Positions 26,913 to 38,749 of a stretch of DNA of 64,000 nucleotides are shown here, one piece after another. How positions within the stretch are numbered: the stretch's first letter is position 1; the number at the start of each line of letters is the position of its first letter. Below the pieces are notes generated by a model. That model worked only from the letters and a program-made list of their open reading frames with translations. It ran no database searches and had not been told where the DNA came from. The translations under genes were made by a program, and so were the position numbers. The stretch is from Meloidogyne chitwoodi (taxonomy: Eukaryota; Nematoda; Chromadorea; Rhabditida; Meloidogynidae): NCBI GenBank assembly GCA_015183035.1, contig JACZZP010000006.1, forward strand, positions 1,116,001-1,180,000, written 5' to 3'.

Positions 26913-29437
26913 TTATTGTCTGGGTTTAATGTTTGTTGAAAATTGTAACAAAAAGTTAAGTGTTCTTTCCTTAAAAAAATAATAATTTTAATTTTATTTA
27001 AAAAATAAATACCTGATCTAATTCTCCTTTTAAATCTCTACATTCTGGACAAAGAAAACTTGGTGGAAATTGTTCTTTTGGAAATTGAGGGTCTTCAGTT
27101 GCTTCATCTCCATGTAATCGAGCATTTACTGTATTATGTGCTTTCCATAAATATATAACAATATCTTCTTGATTTTTAACCTTTTATTAAATTTAAATAA
27201 TTAAATTATTTATTTAATTTTACATTATTTTCATCCATTGGAAATTTTTCGGTAGTCATTGACATAAAATGACGACGACAACCAGAACAACTAAAGAATG
27301 AAGAAACCCATGATTGAATGGCTTTTAGTGGTTTTAAAGATTCTTGTTCATTACCTTTAATTTAAATATAAATATTTAAATATAATTAATTATTTATTTA
27401 CTTAAATATGATTGAACAGTCATTGCATGAAATGTAGTCCATAATCCACAAGTAAAACCTCTAAATATTGGTTTACTTCCTTTACAATGTTCCCAATCTG
27501 ATTTAATTGGGAAAGGCTCAGAATATTCTGCCTATAAATTATTTTAAATAAAAATATTAAATTTATTTATTTTTTACTTTTGCTGCATCAAATTCATTTT
27601 TCCAGTTATCCATTGAAATTATTTTATTTTTATCCAAAAATTGTCTCATTTTAATAAATACTTGTATTGCTTTTAAACTCCAATTTAATGGCTATAAATT
27701 TTAAAATTAATTAAAAATTAAATTTTTTTTATTTATTTTACTTTTCCTACAGAAAGACTTTTTGGATGTGTTGAAGGTAATGAACGTTCAAATGTTTTTC
27801 TAGGGAAACGCTAAAATTAAAAAAATATATTATTTTAATTAATTATTTTACTTGTATTAATAAATCTAAGAATTTTTTTAAATTATTAATTCTTTGTGTA
27901 TCTAGTTCATTTCCACCAGAACTTATTACTTCATCTAAAAGTGCTGTATGTATTGCTTTAAGCATATCAGACTCTGAGACATAAAATAGTTGTTTACATC
28001 TTTAAAAAATAAATAAAAATATAACTTTATTGTTAATTTTGTTTAAACATATTTTTAGATAAAATTCTGATATTTCTTAATATTAATATTTAAGTAATTA
28101 TATATTTATTTTTCAAAGAAAATAGTTAATTGAATATTTAAATTATAACTTTATAAATTATATAAATACTTTTCTGAATTTTTTGTACAATCCAATACAT
28201 TAATTGGTTTTTTAGAATGTGCCTCAGCTTGCTCTGTTTGATTTATTTGTTCCATTAATGGTTGTATTAATTCATGTAATTTAGGTAATGTTGAATCAGT
28301 TATACTTAAATATTAAATATTTAATTTTATAAAATATTTAAATAATAACCTTTCTGCCATAATTGTTTCTTCATTTTTATTATTACTACTATTTCTTTCT
28401 AACACAACAATATAAGGTAATTGATCATCTCCATTCTTCTTATTTTTTTGTTCAACCATTAATCTAACATCATTTGCTCCCCAAACAAGTATTCGACGAA
28501 CTTCAACTTGTGGTTTAAAAAATAATAAATCTAAAGTAAAGGGTAATCCCTTTTCTGGATTTCTTTCAAAAATATAAACTAAAAATTGAGTTTCATTGGA
28601 AACACCTTCCCAAGGATCTTGCATTTGATTATTAACTGAATATGAAAATGTTGGAGAATATAAACTTTTTTGTGGGGCAGGAATTGATATACTGCATAAT
28701 TTAGCAAATTTACTAAAAGAAAATAAATTTTATTTTAAAAAATTAAAATTAATTACTAACCATCTTCTTTCATATTGTAACTCACTTAAATAATAATTAT
28801 AATTTCCTTTATTTATATCTTTGTCAAATTCATCCATTAATTTAGCATGTAGTTTTTGTCTCATATCTAATGCTGAATTATAAGAATGTTCTATTACTTG
28901 ACCATCAGCAAAAGAAGTAGCATTACGTGAAAAATACTTTAAAATATTTATTTATTTTTATTAAAAAAGAATAAAAAAACTTTTAATTTAGGAACTGTTG
29001 GAATATCATTAGCACGACAAATTTTAACATTATAAGAATCAGCACAATTAATAGCAGCTACTTGGACAAAAGGCCAAGATTTAATTGATTCTGCTAAAAC
29101 TTTATACCAAGGCATAAAACGACGACAATATCCACACCTTAAATATATAACATTAAATTTAAATTATTAAAAACAAACCAATCCTTATAAAATTCAACTA
29201 AATAAGCCTTTTCCTTGTCAGGCCTTAGTACTGTGTCCACAAATGTATCTGCATCCAAATGAATTATTGGATCAGTACCAGGCTCATAAAGTAATGGATT
29301 ATTGCCCTTAAAATATATTTAAATTATAAAAATATTTATTTTATAATTACCTTTGGCCTGTAATTAATATTTGAAATACCTGCTTTCACATAATAAATAA
29401 ATAAAAAGTAAAATAAAATAATTAAAAGCTTTTTCAT
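26913..29437 (-). CDS. Quiescin sulfhydryl oxidase (QSOX)
   Basis: Spliced minus-strand gene starting at 29437. The first exon gives a signal peptide (MKKLLIILFYFLFIYYVKA). A thioredoxin domain follows with the redox motif WCGYC (split by an intron near 29140-29180). The middle part has no strong motif. The C-terminal Erv/ALR domain shows LWTTFHAMTV, the catalytic pair CSGC, WKAHNTVNARL and the second pair CPEC. These are the hallmark elements of QSOX, which oxidises protein thiols to disulfides in the secretory pathway, passing electrons to FAD and then to oxygen. The last exon begins after a TTTTTTTAAG acceptor near 26965 and ends at 26913 with the residues FSTNIKPRQ. There is no C-terminal membrane segment, so a soluble, luminal or secreted enzyme is predicted. 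Very confident in the family. Confidence 0.93.
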
Positions 29438-32012
29438 TTTTAATTTAAAGGGGAAAACTAAAGTTAAATTTATTAAAATATTTATTTATTTAAAAATTAA
29501 TATAATTCTATTAAATAAATAAAATTAAAAATATTTAACTTGGCAAATATACAAAAATATATTTATTATATATATTACTTAATTATAATTTGTATGACGA
29601 AGAATTTAGGGCAGAATTTTTTTAAAAAAATAAAAAGGAAAAAAGGTTTACGTAAAAATAACTAAATATAATTTTTATGGAAGATGAACATTCATACAAT
29701 TTAATTTTTTTATTTTCATTTTATTTTATAAATTAATCATTCCATTTATAAATTTATTTTCTTGAAAGCAATCTTCTTCAATAAAAACTAAAAAAATCGC
29801 CGTAATAAAGAATTCGTCAATTTACACTGAATAGCATCGTCGCCAATTAGTCTGCTTATTTGTTATTTTTAAAAAAAAGAAGAAGAAGAAAAGTTCTGTG
29901 TGGGAAAGAGACGGAAGTGAAATTTAGGAAATTAAAGGGGGAAATGAGAAAGGGTCAGTTATTAGTAATAAAGATTAACTAAAATTAGAAAAGAGGGCTT
30001 TAAAAATAATTATATTAATTTATTTAGTTTTCTATTTTTACTCTTATAATAATTTTATAAAAAATTATTATAAATGTTTTTTATAAAACTTAAAATTATA
30101 AAATTAAATTTTAAATATTTATGAAGAAAGGACTTTTAAAAATATAAAAGTGAAATAAATAAAAATATAAAATTGTCTAATTTTGATTTAACTAGGTATA
30201 TATATATTTTTTTTAAAAAATTCTACCAAACAAAAATAAGTAAATATAAAAAAGTTTAACACATAATAAAAATAACTTTAATTTATAAAAGAAAATTCTA
30301 AGTATCAACTTTCATTTAAAAATTAGTCATTTTAGTGACAAAATAATCATTTATAAAAAGTTCATTTTTCATGAAACGCCCACAAACAATTTTTATTTTA
30401 TATTTTTTTATTATTTTTAATCTTTCAACTTTAATTTTTTATTTAAAAATAACAGGTGATATCTTCCTTTTTATTTTTACTTTTATTCTTTTTTTGTGAA
30501 GGAATTTTTGGGGTTGTTCATTTTTTAAAATCTGTCATTATTTAGGGATGGATAAAAATAGAAATAAATTTTACGTCAAACAAAAAAATAAATTAAAAGA
30601 AATTAAATGAAAATAATTTTAAAATTAAAAAAATAAAATTTTATTTGAGGAAATAATCATAATATTTAGTAAATTAATAATTTTAATGTTATAAATAAAT
30701 ATTCTATTATCTATTTAAATTAGAAATAAATTAAAATATTTATTAAATAAATAAAAAAAATAATTTTAAAATAAAAGAAAATAAAAAATGTTAAAAATAA
30801 TGAAACAATTGACATAAAAATCACTTTTTATTTTAAAATTTAGAGAAGAGAATTACAACAATAATTAAATTAATTTTTCTTCTATTTTTAGTAAAATTTA
30901 TTTAAAAAATATTCTCATTTTTAATTACTAAGAAAATTTAATTTTAAATGAAAATAAATTGTAAAAAAAAGAGTAAATAAAAGTTCATAAAGGAAAATTT
31001 AAAAAGTTTATTTTAATATTTTTTTATCAAAAATAACAATAAAAATAGTAAAAAGAAAAAAGAAGTTTTAAAAAATTATTTATTGAGAGGTCTTATTTAA
31101 TAAAAAAAAACCTCTTAAACAATTTTATCAAATAAAATTTTATTTTTACTTTTTAAACCATTATTTGATTGTTTTCACAAAAATATAATTTTGTTTGTTA
31201 AAATTATTTATGGAAGAAAAAACGTGAATGAATAAATTGAAAAAAGGATTGATTATTTTTGGATTGTCGGGAAAAACAAGCAAAATAAAAATTTAAAAAA
31301 TAGAAAATATAATTTTTAAAATATTTAAAATTGTTTTATTAAAATAAAGTTTTGTAAATTAATTTTGAAAAACATAAAGACAAGGAAAATATATTAGATT
31401 AATTATAATAATTATTTTTAAAATTCTTTTGACATAAAAATTAAAAAATAATTTATTTTTTATTTCTAATAAAAAAATTAAATGATCCAGATTCCGGATC
31501 TTATTATTTTATAAAGTTTTTGTTTTTCTGGAAAGAGATCTTTCGCCAAGATTAATCTAAATTGTATGATGTTTAGTTGATGTTCAAAAAACAAAAAATA
31601 AAAGAAAACGAGAATGTGTTCTTCCCCTCTTTACTTTATCCAATCAATCTTTTTTTATATCCGCCGGCAATAATTATAAGATTAAAAATAAATAATATTT
31701 TTTAATTTTATTGAATAAATTTACAATGTTAAATTTTATTTAAAAAATTGAATGAAAATAATAATAATATAAAGTAAAATCTTTTTTTAATATTTTGATA
31801 AAATGAAAATAATGAAATCATTAATTTAAGTATAACTGAAACAAAAAATTCATTTGCAAATTGAAAATCAGATCAAAACATTTCTATAAAATAGATAAAT
31901 ATTTAATTATTTTGAATAAAATATTCAACTAATTTTATTTATTTAAAATCAAAATCCCAAAAATATGATTCTCTTGGAATTAATTTAAATAAAATACTCA
32001 CGAATAAATGGA
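29438..32012. other. AT-rich intergenic region upstream of QSOX
   Basis: Presumed promoter region of QSOX on one side and 3' flank of the next minus-strand gene on the other. It contains a purine-rich run near 29865-29960 (AGAAGAAGAAGAAAAG). No coding sequence or RNA gene is seen. Confidence 0.45.
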
Positions 32013-33351
32013 TCAAGATTCAAGGAGTTTCTCAAACTTGCTGGCCCAATGATGGCAATTGTTAAAAAAAAAATTGTAGCCGGAATCATACATATCTTCG
32101 TAAACATCTCTAACTTCCCTGTATGTTAGTTTGTTGCAACAAACCTTCCAAGCATAAACTACATCAAATTTATTTGGTCTTCCATTCCTGATTTTTAAAA
32201 TTTAAATGATTTTCGAATAATTTAATATTAAATATAACATACGTGAAAATTTAGACTTTAATTCAAAAGTTCACAAAACTTTTTTAATTTTATCTTATAT
32301 TTTTTATTCTCACTCATTTTCGAATACTTTTATTCAAATTTTGTAATCTTAACTTCTCTACATTATACAAAGTTTGAGATTTGAAGTAAAAATTAGTATA
32401 CAAAAAGCTTAAAACAGGTGCGACGACATTTGCGCCGTTGACATTTGCGCCGCGACACTTGCGCTGCGACTTATGCGCCGACGACATTTGCGGCGACGAC
32501 TTTTGCGCCGGAAATATTTTAAAACGCGACATTTGCGCCGCCTTTAAATTAAAAAAAAAATTAATAAGTATTTATTAAAGGATTAAAAAATTATTAAAAA
32601 AATTAAACTAAAATGTATCAACTAAATAAATCCTATTAAGATTCTAAATATTCATTCTTTTAAATATTTAACTGCACAAATATAGCTGCAGTCTTTTTTC
32701 ATTCATTAGAGCATAAAGCAAGAAGATGCTCATATTTTTTTGAGATTTATGTATTTCTTTTAAATCTCCTTCTTTAGTATATAAACATATTTTTTGTAAA
32801 TTCGTTCTGTGAGTTAAAACGAATTGATAATTGGGTTGATTAGTTGCTAATTAATATTTCAAACCTGTTAGGCGTTGAAAATTTTAATAATATCCTTTAA
32901 ATAAATGATTAAATTTAATTTTAAAATCATTTTAGACTTAATTCTTTTTAAAATTTAATTTTTAAATCTTTAATATTACTTTTTTTTTTTTAATTTAAAG
33001 GCGGCGCAAATGTCGCGTTTTAAAATATTTCCGGCGCAAAAGTCGTCGCCGCAAATGTCGTCGGCGCATAAGTCGCAGCGCAAGTGTCGCGGCGCAAATG
33101 TCAACGGCGCAAATGTCCTGCAACCTTAAAACATACCAAATATGCTTTCCTTTGTTGTTAAAATCATAAGATTCATAAAATATTTTGTCACATTCATTAC
33201 ATCTATATTTAACAATTGTGACAGAGTGTGTAAAAAACTGTAATAAAATTATTGTTCATAATAAATATTTATCATTAAAAATACATTGGAATGAAGCGTT
33301 CGATTACGCCAAACTTCAATAACAGTAGAATTGTTTTTGTAATGGCAAGAG
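32013..33351 (-). CDS. Nematode protein with CxxC and NCHHWA motifs (5' end unclear)
   Basis: Three exons fit one frame: 33285-33351 (SCHYKNNSTVIEVWRNR), 33137-33237 (VTIVKYRCNECDKIFYESYD) and a last exon of about 32013-32189 (PNKFDVVYAWKVCCNKLTY and FFFNNCHHWASKFEKLLES, then TGA). CNEC suggests metal binding, and NNCHHWA resembles the cysteine/histidine core of NlpC/P60-like and LRAT-like folds. That resemblance is a guess; I cannot name the family. The intron between the last two exons carries the 708-bp foldback element. Removing the element and one copy of its 9-bp duplication brings the donor GTATGTTTTAAG together with a normal intron, so the gene can still splice. A possible first exon (MGNSSSSQTQTG, a myristoylation-like start) lies at about 33550-33597, but its junction to 33351 could not be worked out. 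Confidence 0.6.
32417..33124. mobile_element. Mutator-like foldback element, 708 bp, 9-bp target duplication
   Basis: Long inverted ends of about 134 bp (32417-32550 and 32992-33124) built from degenerate tandem units with the core GACATTTGCGCC. They are flanked by identical 9-bp copies CTTAAAACA at 32408-32416 and 33125-33133. Long terminal inverted repeats plus a 9-bp duplication are the usual marks of Mutator-like (MULE) elements. The 440-bp interior is AT-rich without a coding frame, so the element is non-autonomous. It sits about 3-12 bases inside an intron of the host gene, next to the splice donor. Confidence 0.85.
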
Positions 33352-33749
33352 CTAAAATATAAAAATACATATAAACAAATTTTATGCAAAGAATTAGAGA
33401 AATGCTAATAAATTGTTTATAATTTTAAATTGCTCTAAAATTTCAAATTTTCTTTGATTTTTACTATTTTTTCAATTATATATACATAGCTAATTATTTT
33501 ATTTTAAACAACCTTATTTGAGTTAAGAATTATAATACAAAAACAAACTCGCAAGAAGAATCCCAGTTTGAGTTTGAGATGAGCTCGAATTTCCCATTTT
33601 GTATTAAAAATGAAAAATAGAAATTATTTGTTACTATTAAAAGTAAAAAGCTATTTTGGTAATTTTACAAAAGATACATGCGTACAATAAGTCAATTACA
33701 ATAAATAATAAATTCAAATAATGAAATTTAAAAAAAATGGTTTTCTCTA

Positions 33750-33990
33750 AGGGAGCATTTCAACTGAGTCCGGCAAAACTGAGTAACCGTTTTAAATTTT
33801 AATTCAAGTTTTTTCTATATACGAATTATAAAAAAATACAAATGATAGCTCATTTGAAAGAGCTCTTCGAGCTGAGTCGAATGAGATATAAATAAACGAA
33901 TTTGGTTGAATGTGAACAAAGCGTACTCAGTTGTGCCAGGACTCAGTTGAGCCGGGACTCAGTTGTGCGGACTCAGTTGAGGTGTACCCT
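33750..33990. mobile_element. 241-bp MITE with AACTGAGTCC subrepeats and TCTCTA duplication
   Basis: Ends AGGGAGCATTTCAACTGAG (left) and, inverted, AGGGTACACCTCAACTGAG (right), with further copies of CAACTGAGTCC inward. Both sides are flanked by TCTCTA (33744-33749 and 33991-33996), a likely 6-bp target duplication. The interior holds one copy of the dispersed GAAAGAGCTCTTCGAGCTGA motif (33845-33887). No coding capacity. Confidence 0.7.
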
Positions 33991-34332
33991 TCTCTAATAA
34001 ATATTAGAGGTCGGCGCTGGGCGGATCCCGCGCGGGATTTTGCGGGATCCAGCACCTACAATCCCGCACTTTTTTGGATTTGCGGAATTTTGCGGGATTA
34101 GTCCCGCAAATCCCGTCCCGCATCAATTTTTAAAAAAAATCCTGTATGCGGGACCCCGCAAATAAATTATGAATTTGCGGGATTAAATTTAATTTGGCCA
34201 AATGTTTTTTTCAGAGAAAGAGATGAGAAATACACTATAGAGAATGCAAGAGAAGAAATTATTAAGAGATAATGTGCTAACATAGGAGAGACAAAAAGCT
34301 ACAAAGGCACTTTTACGCGGGTACAACCCAGT

Positions 34333-35565
34333 GATTAGCCGACTTTTGCGGCTGAGACATTTGCGGCTCAGACACTTGCGGCCCAGACATTTGCGGCTCA
34401 CCCCTATTTTGACATTTGCGGCCCCGATACTTGAGGCTCAGACACATGCGGCCCAGACATTTGCGGAAATCAAGTTGCGGCCCAGACATTTGCGACTGAG
34501 ACATTTGCGGCTCGGACACTTGCGGCTTACCTCTATTTTGACATTTGCGGCCCCGACTTTTGCGGTTCCGAATAAAATTAATTTTACAAAAAATTTAAAA
34601 AATTAAATTTTTATTTTAAAAAATTAAATTTTTATTATAAAAAATTAATTACGAGTGTAAACCTGTCGAATACTGGATTTTTTAAAAACTACCAAATTAT
34701 ATATCATTCGAAAGAACTCTTCGAGCTGAGTCGAATGAAACAAAATTAATCCGCGGAAACAACTTTGGAACAAGGTACAGGTCATTGAAAATCGAAAAAC
34801 CATAGGGGGGAGTAAGCTCTTCAAAGTGATTACCGCGGCTGCACTTAAATTATTTTCACTGAATTAATTATTTTGTTGTAATTTGCGCCGTAGAATAACG
34901 CATGTACCAAAAAGCCAACGAGAGATGGGCTCCCAAATGAAGAAGTCATAAACACTCCCAATAGGTCCAAGTTTGGCGTGTTTCCAGCAAACTTCGATCC
35001 TTCATAAATTTGTTCAAAATAGTTCAATCACGACGATTTTGGTCTCATAGATAGGTCTCGAAGAGCTCTTTCGAATGAGCTATCATACTCAATTTGAATT
35101 TTTACCACGACGAAGAGCTTGGTCCCACTTTCTCTTTATAATTTTCATGAGTCTGTCACTCGGTCCCTAATTGTCGGACCGACTTCCCACAGCTAGTTCG
35201 ACTCAGCTTTCGGAGCTCTTTCGAATGACACCATATACGTCTTGTTCTGATAATTAAAGTATCCTATAAATTAATTATTCCAAAATTTGATTTTTTAAAC
35301 TAAATTTTTATTCGGAACCGCAAAAGTCGGGGCCGCAAATGTCAAAATAGGGGTAAGCCGCAAGTGTCCGAGCCGCAAATGTCTCAGCCGCAAATGTCTC
35401 AGCCGCAAATGTCTGGGCCGCAACTTGATTTCCGCAAATGTCTGGGCCGCATGTGTCTAAGCCGCAAGTATCGGGGCCGCAAATGTCAAAATAGGGGTGA
35501 GCCGCAAATGTCTGGGCCGCAAGTGTCTGAGCCGCAAATGTCTCAGCCGCAAAAGTCGGCTAATC
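34333..35565. mobile_element. Foldback element, 1.2 kb, with about 250-bp inverted ends of 15-bp units
   Basis: The left arm 34333-34577 and right arm 35306-35565 are near-perfect inverted copies made of roughly 15-base units with core AGACATTTGCGGCTC, broken by a non-repeat spacer (CCCTATTTTGACATT). The right arm has one unit more than the left. The terminus is GATTAGCCGACTTTTGCGG on both sides. No clear target duplication is visible. The unit core is close to that of the element at 32417-33124, so both probably belong to one Mutator-like superfamily. The interior (34578-35305) holds no gene but includes an inverted partial copy of the neighbouring hAT sequence. Open frames over the arms merely translate the repeat. 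Confidence 0.8.
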
Positions 35566-36464
35566 GGATATTTTATACGGGAATATCGCATAATTTTAAT
35601 AGTAAAAATTTAGGGGTCGCTTTAGTATATTGGGTCCGAGCTCAGAACATGTAATACATGTTATTCGATTCCTCTCGTAGAGCTGAGCACAAATATATAA
35701 GAATTTCTTACCAAATATAGTACTCGCCGAGTTACAGGTCCTTTGCAAAACCATATGGAGGTCCAAGCTCATTTTGGAGAAAAAAGTAAATATGTGTATG
35801 ATAGCTCATTCGAAAGCTCTTCAAGACCTATCGAATGAGATAAAATCGTCTTGATTAAACGATTATAAACAAAGTTATGAAGGATCGAAGTTTGCTGGAA
35901 ACAAGTCAAACTTGGCTCTATTGTGAGTATTTTATGACTTCTTCATTTGGGAGCCCATCTCTCATTGGCTTTTGGTACGCGTTAATCTACAGATAAAATA
36001 CAATAAAAGTGATTAATTGGTAGAGGAGGAAGATTTCTTGTTTTATGCTAGGATTGATAGAAGAGCGGCCTTGGACATGCGGTCAACTGGGCTTGCGGTC
36101 AAAAGGCTGCTCCCCTTTTACGCCAGGATTGCTGCAGGCACGGCGGATTTTCCGGGACATTAGTGAAACTCTTACTGTCTAGCAAAGAGAAAAAATGCGA
36201 TGAATTTTTCTCATCATTCTCTCTCATTTTTTACTCTTTTTCTTTTTCCCGCTCTCTTAATTTCCACGCTCTTTCCATTCAAAATCCGATGTAATCGACT
36301 TTGAAAGCCCATATCTCGACTAATTATCTCAACTTTAGAAAAATTATCTCCAATATTGTAGAGAAGGCTTTAATTAATATTTTGGTCAAAAAATTAGAAC
36401 CGAATCAACTCAAAATAAAATTTGGCAACTCAAAAACTTTTTTATTGTTCCAAAATAAGAGAAA

Positions 36465-37032
36465 ATGCCCCAAACGCGTAGAAATCAGCGATGTTATCGA
36501 GCAATGGGAAAGAAAAGTAGTCAAGAAAAAAGTAGCAGAAAAAAAGCTGCTGTTAAAAAAGCAGAAAACGCAGTTCAAACAAGAGAAAGTAATCGTAAAA
36601 CTCAAGGTTTTTTATTTTTAAAATTTTAATTTTTTATTTTAATTAGCCCAATCTGGATCCACTGAACTTTTCCCCCAATCAAACACTAAAGAAGCAGAAA
36701 CACAAACAATTGTAAATGCAAAATCAGTGGGCACTCAGACAAAAGTGAGGGGGAAAAATGTTGCCATTCAAACTATTGAGAAAACAACTCTGAAGCAAGT
36801 AAAATCGGTGGGCACTCAGACAATCTCAAATAATCGAAGCAAAGCAACACAAACTTATCCTTTTTTTCAAAATGATGCATCCACTCAGACTAGTGATAAT
36901 TGTAAGATAAATATATTATTTTTAATAAAATGAAATTAAGCTAAAAATACAGAGAAGAGACAATTACAGGCACTAGAAAATTTATCACCAAGGCATGTCA
37001 ATAGGATTACAAAAAAATGGGGAAGGAAATAA
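36465..37032 (+). CDS. TQT-repeat protein of the transposon, candidate LC8-binding protein
   Basis: Three exons (36465-36606, 36647-36901, 36941-37032) encode 162 residues starting MPQTRRNQRCYRAMGKKSSQ. The first exon is very basic (KKSSQEKSSRKKAAVKKAE). The second carries spaced motifs AETQTIV, VGTQTKV, VAIQTIE, VGTQTIS, KATQTYP and ASTQTSD. TQT anchored in an extended strand is the established recognition motif of dynein light chain LC8 (DYNLL), and arrays of it are a known way to build multivalent LC8 scaffolds. The last exon ends basic (RITKKWGRK) at TAA 37030-37032. This may be a separate protein of the element or the N-terminal part of the transposase interrupted by a stop; splice phases do not clearly favour either. 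LC8 binding is inference from the motif. Confidence 0.55.
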
Positions 37033-37084
37033 GATCGAGTCGATCAAGTATAACCATTTAAATTATTTTTATTTTAAATTTAAG

Positions 37085-38749
37085 CTACTCCGGAGGGCCT
37101 AGCTTCAAGCCAGTTTATGAGACGACTAGAAAAAAATATATCTCCTACAGCTTGGCGAATTTCACCCGAAAAGGATTTGGCAGCAATATTAGCATCGGGT
37201 CTTACTTTTAAACAACGCTATAAACTCAAAAACTTTTTTCGCATGATTGGATTTGATACTTTTGCATCAACACCTAAAATAAGTGAATTAAAAAAAGAAT
37301 GGACAAATATTGGCCGCTGGGAGTGGAACAACGATGCTTATATTTGTTTAAACGTGGAAGAAGTTCTGTCGACAAGATTAAGTACTTTATCTAAATTCGG
37401 TTTTTTTAACATTTTTCTAGGTAATTTTCATTTTTTAGGTCACCTGAAAATGCATGAAAAATTCGCTGGAAATATTATTTTAACTATTATGGGTGATAAA
37501 GGTGGAAAAGAATGGCCTGCAAAATCAACTAAATTTACTGTTGCTATTGGTAATATGGATAAACCTAATAGCCCCTTTAACAACACTTTACTGGCTATAT
37601 ATAACGGTGATGATAATAGAGAAAATTTGAGCACAAAACTCGGTTCAGTTTTACTTCAATTGGAGGCCATGCAAAATATTTCTTTTAATAATAATGGAAA
37701 AGAAGTAACATTTGATATTAAATGGTTGGATTATATCTAATTAAAATTTTACCTTTAAAGTTTAGGTTTATATGCTCTGATCTTAAATTTACGCTTTTTA
37801 TTCACATCGTGGGGCGACGTCAAATAACCCGTGTACTAAATGTTCAATTCCAAAGGAACAACTTGGACCTTTTTGTGGTGAGACAAGAACACTAGAAGGA
37901 TTATTTTACGATGCAGAAAAAAATATCAATTCCATCTTTGGCCGTCCACTACTCTCAATACCTCCGGCGCAAATAATTCCCCCTAGTTTTCATTTACTTC
38001 AGGGAATTTCTCAACGTGTAATTGATGCTTTTAATGATTATTGTGTTCATAGCGGCAGATCAATTCAACAAATATTGATTGAAGCACATGCAAAAATGGA
38101 TCCACGAAAAAAAACATTTACTGGTTTTTAATTAAAAAATTTCTCATTATAAATTTACAGGTGCCGCATTGTACCGTCTTATTACTGGTCCTTCGAAGGA
38201 GAAGCTCAAACAAATTTTACCTTCTACACAATCTTCTACTATTCTCAAACGAATGCTCGATACACTAAGTCAAATATATGGATTTGCGAATGCTTCGTTC
38301 CTTGATAAAAACAACATTTGTAGTTTTAAGAAAGCAACAACAACATTATACAATGACATTCAGGTTTATCTTAAACATGACTATTTCTTTATTTCAAAAA
38401 CTTAAGGAACTTCGCGGCCGATTTGAAACACTTAATTTTAGAGGAAATCTTGCTGGGGGTAATTTAAAAATTTTCAAGCCAACTCCGAAACTTCACATGC
38501 TTTGTGCTCATGCAGTTGAATTTGCAGAAGAAAATGGTTGGTGGAGTTGGATTTCAGAGCAAGGAATGGAACACTTACATGCATTGTTTAATCGTCTTGT
38601 AAGTCTAAATTTGTCTAAATGAGTCATCAAGTTTAGGCCATTCAATATTGCAACACTGGAGACAAAAAAAGACAGCAGAAAAATTAGCTAAACACCAGGC
38701 ACTCTTTAATGCTCTTAACGATAGAGGAATAATGAAACAAATTTATTGA
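37085..38749 (+). pseudogene. Transib/RAG1-like DDE transposase, frameshifted
   Basis: Exons: 37085-37724 (usable ATG at 37117), 37766-38123, 38161-38363, 38407-38598 and a last exon near 38637-38749. First acidic residue: MGDKGGKEW (Asp codon 37495-37497), followed by KPNSPFNNTLLAIYNGDDN. Second: CSDLKF (37779-37781). Zinc pair: PCTKC. Then a FHLLQGI block, where RAG1 has its LHCDIG segment. Second zinc pair: HMLCAH (38494-38511). Final glutamate: SEQGME (38569-38571). In RAG1 the triad is D600/D708/E962 and zinc is held by C727/C730 and H937/H942. Here the last H-to-E distance is exactly 20 residues, as in RAG1. After CSDLKF the frame must change before PCTKC (about 37782-37815), and the last intron junction is also out of phase with the best downstream frame. 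This copy is therefore probably inactive. A Chapaev or Kolobok relative is not excluded. Confidence 0.7.

Noticed and set aside
34189..34606. Open frames with repeats such as MSRKCLGRKCLSRK and LRHLRLRHLR
   Set aside because: They are translations of the 15-bp tandem units in the inverted arm, open in several frames on both strands because the unit is a multiple of three.
34333..35565. CRISPR-like regular spacing of short repeats
   Set aside because: The units are contiguous with no unique spacers, occur in mirrored arms, and the genome is eukaryotic.
37421..37438. An 18-base GT...AG stretch inside the transposase exon
   Set aside because: Too short to be a nematode intron and in frame as coding sequence (GNFHFL).
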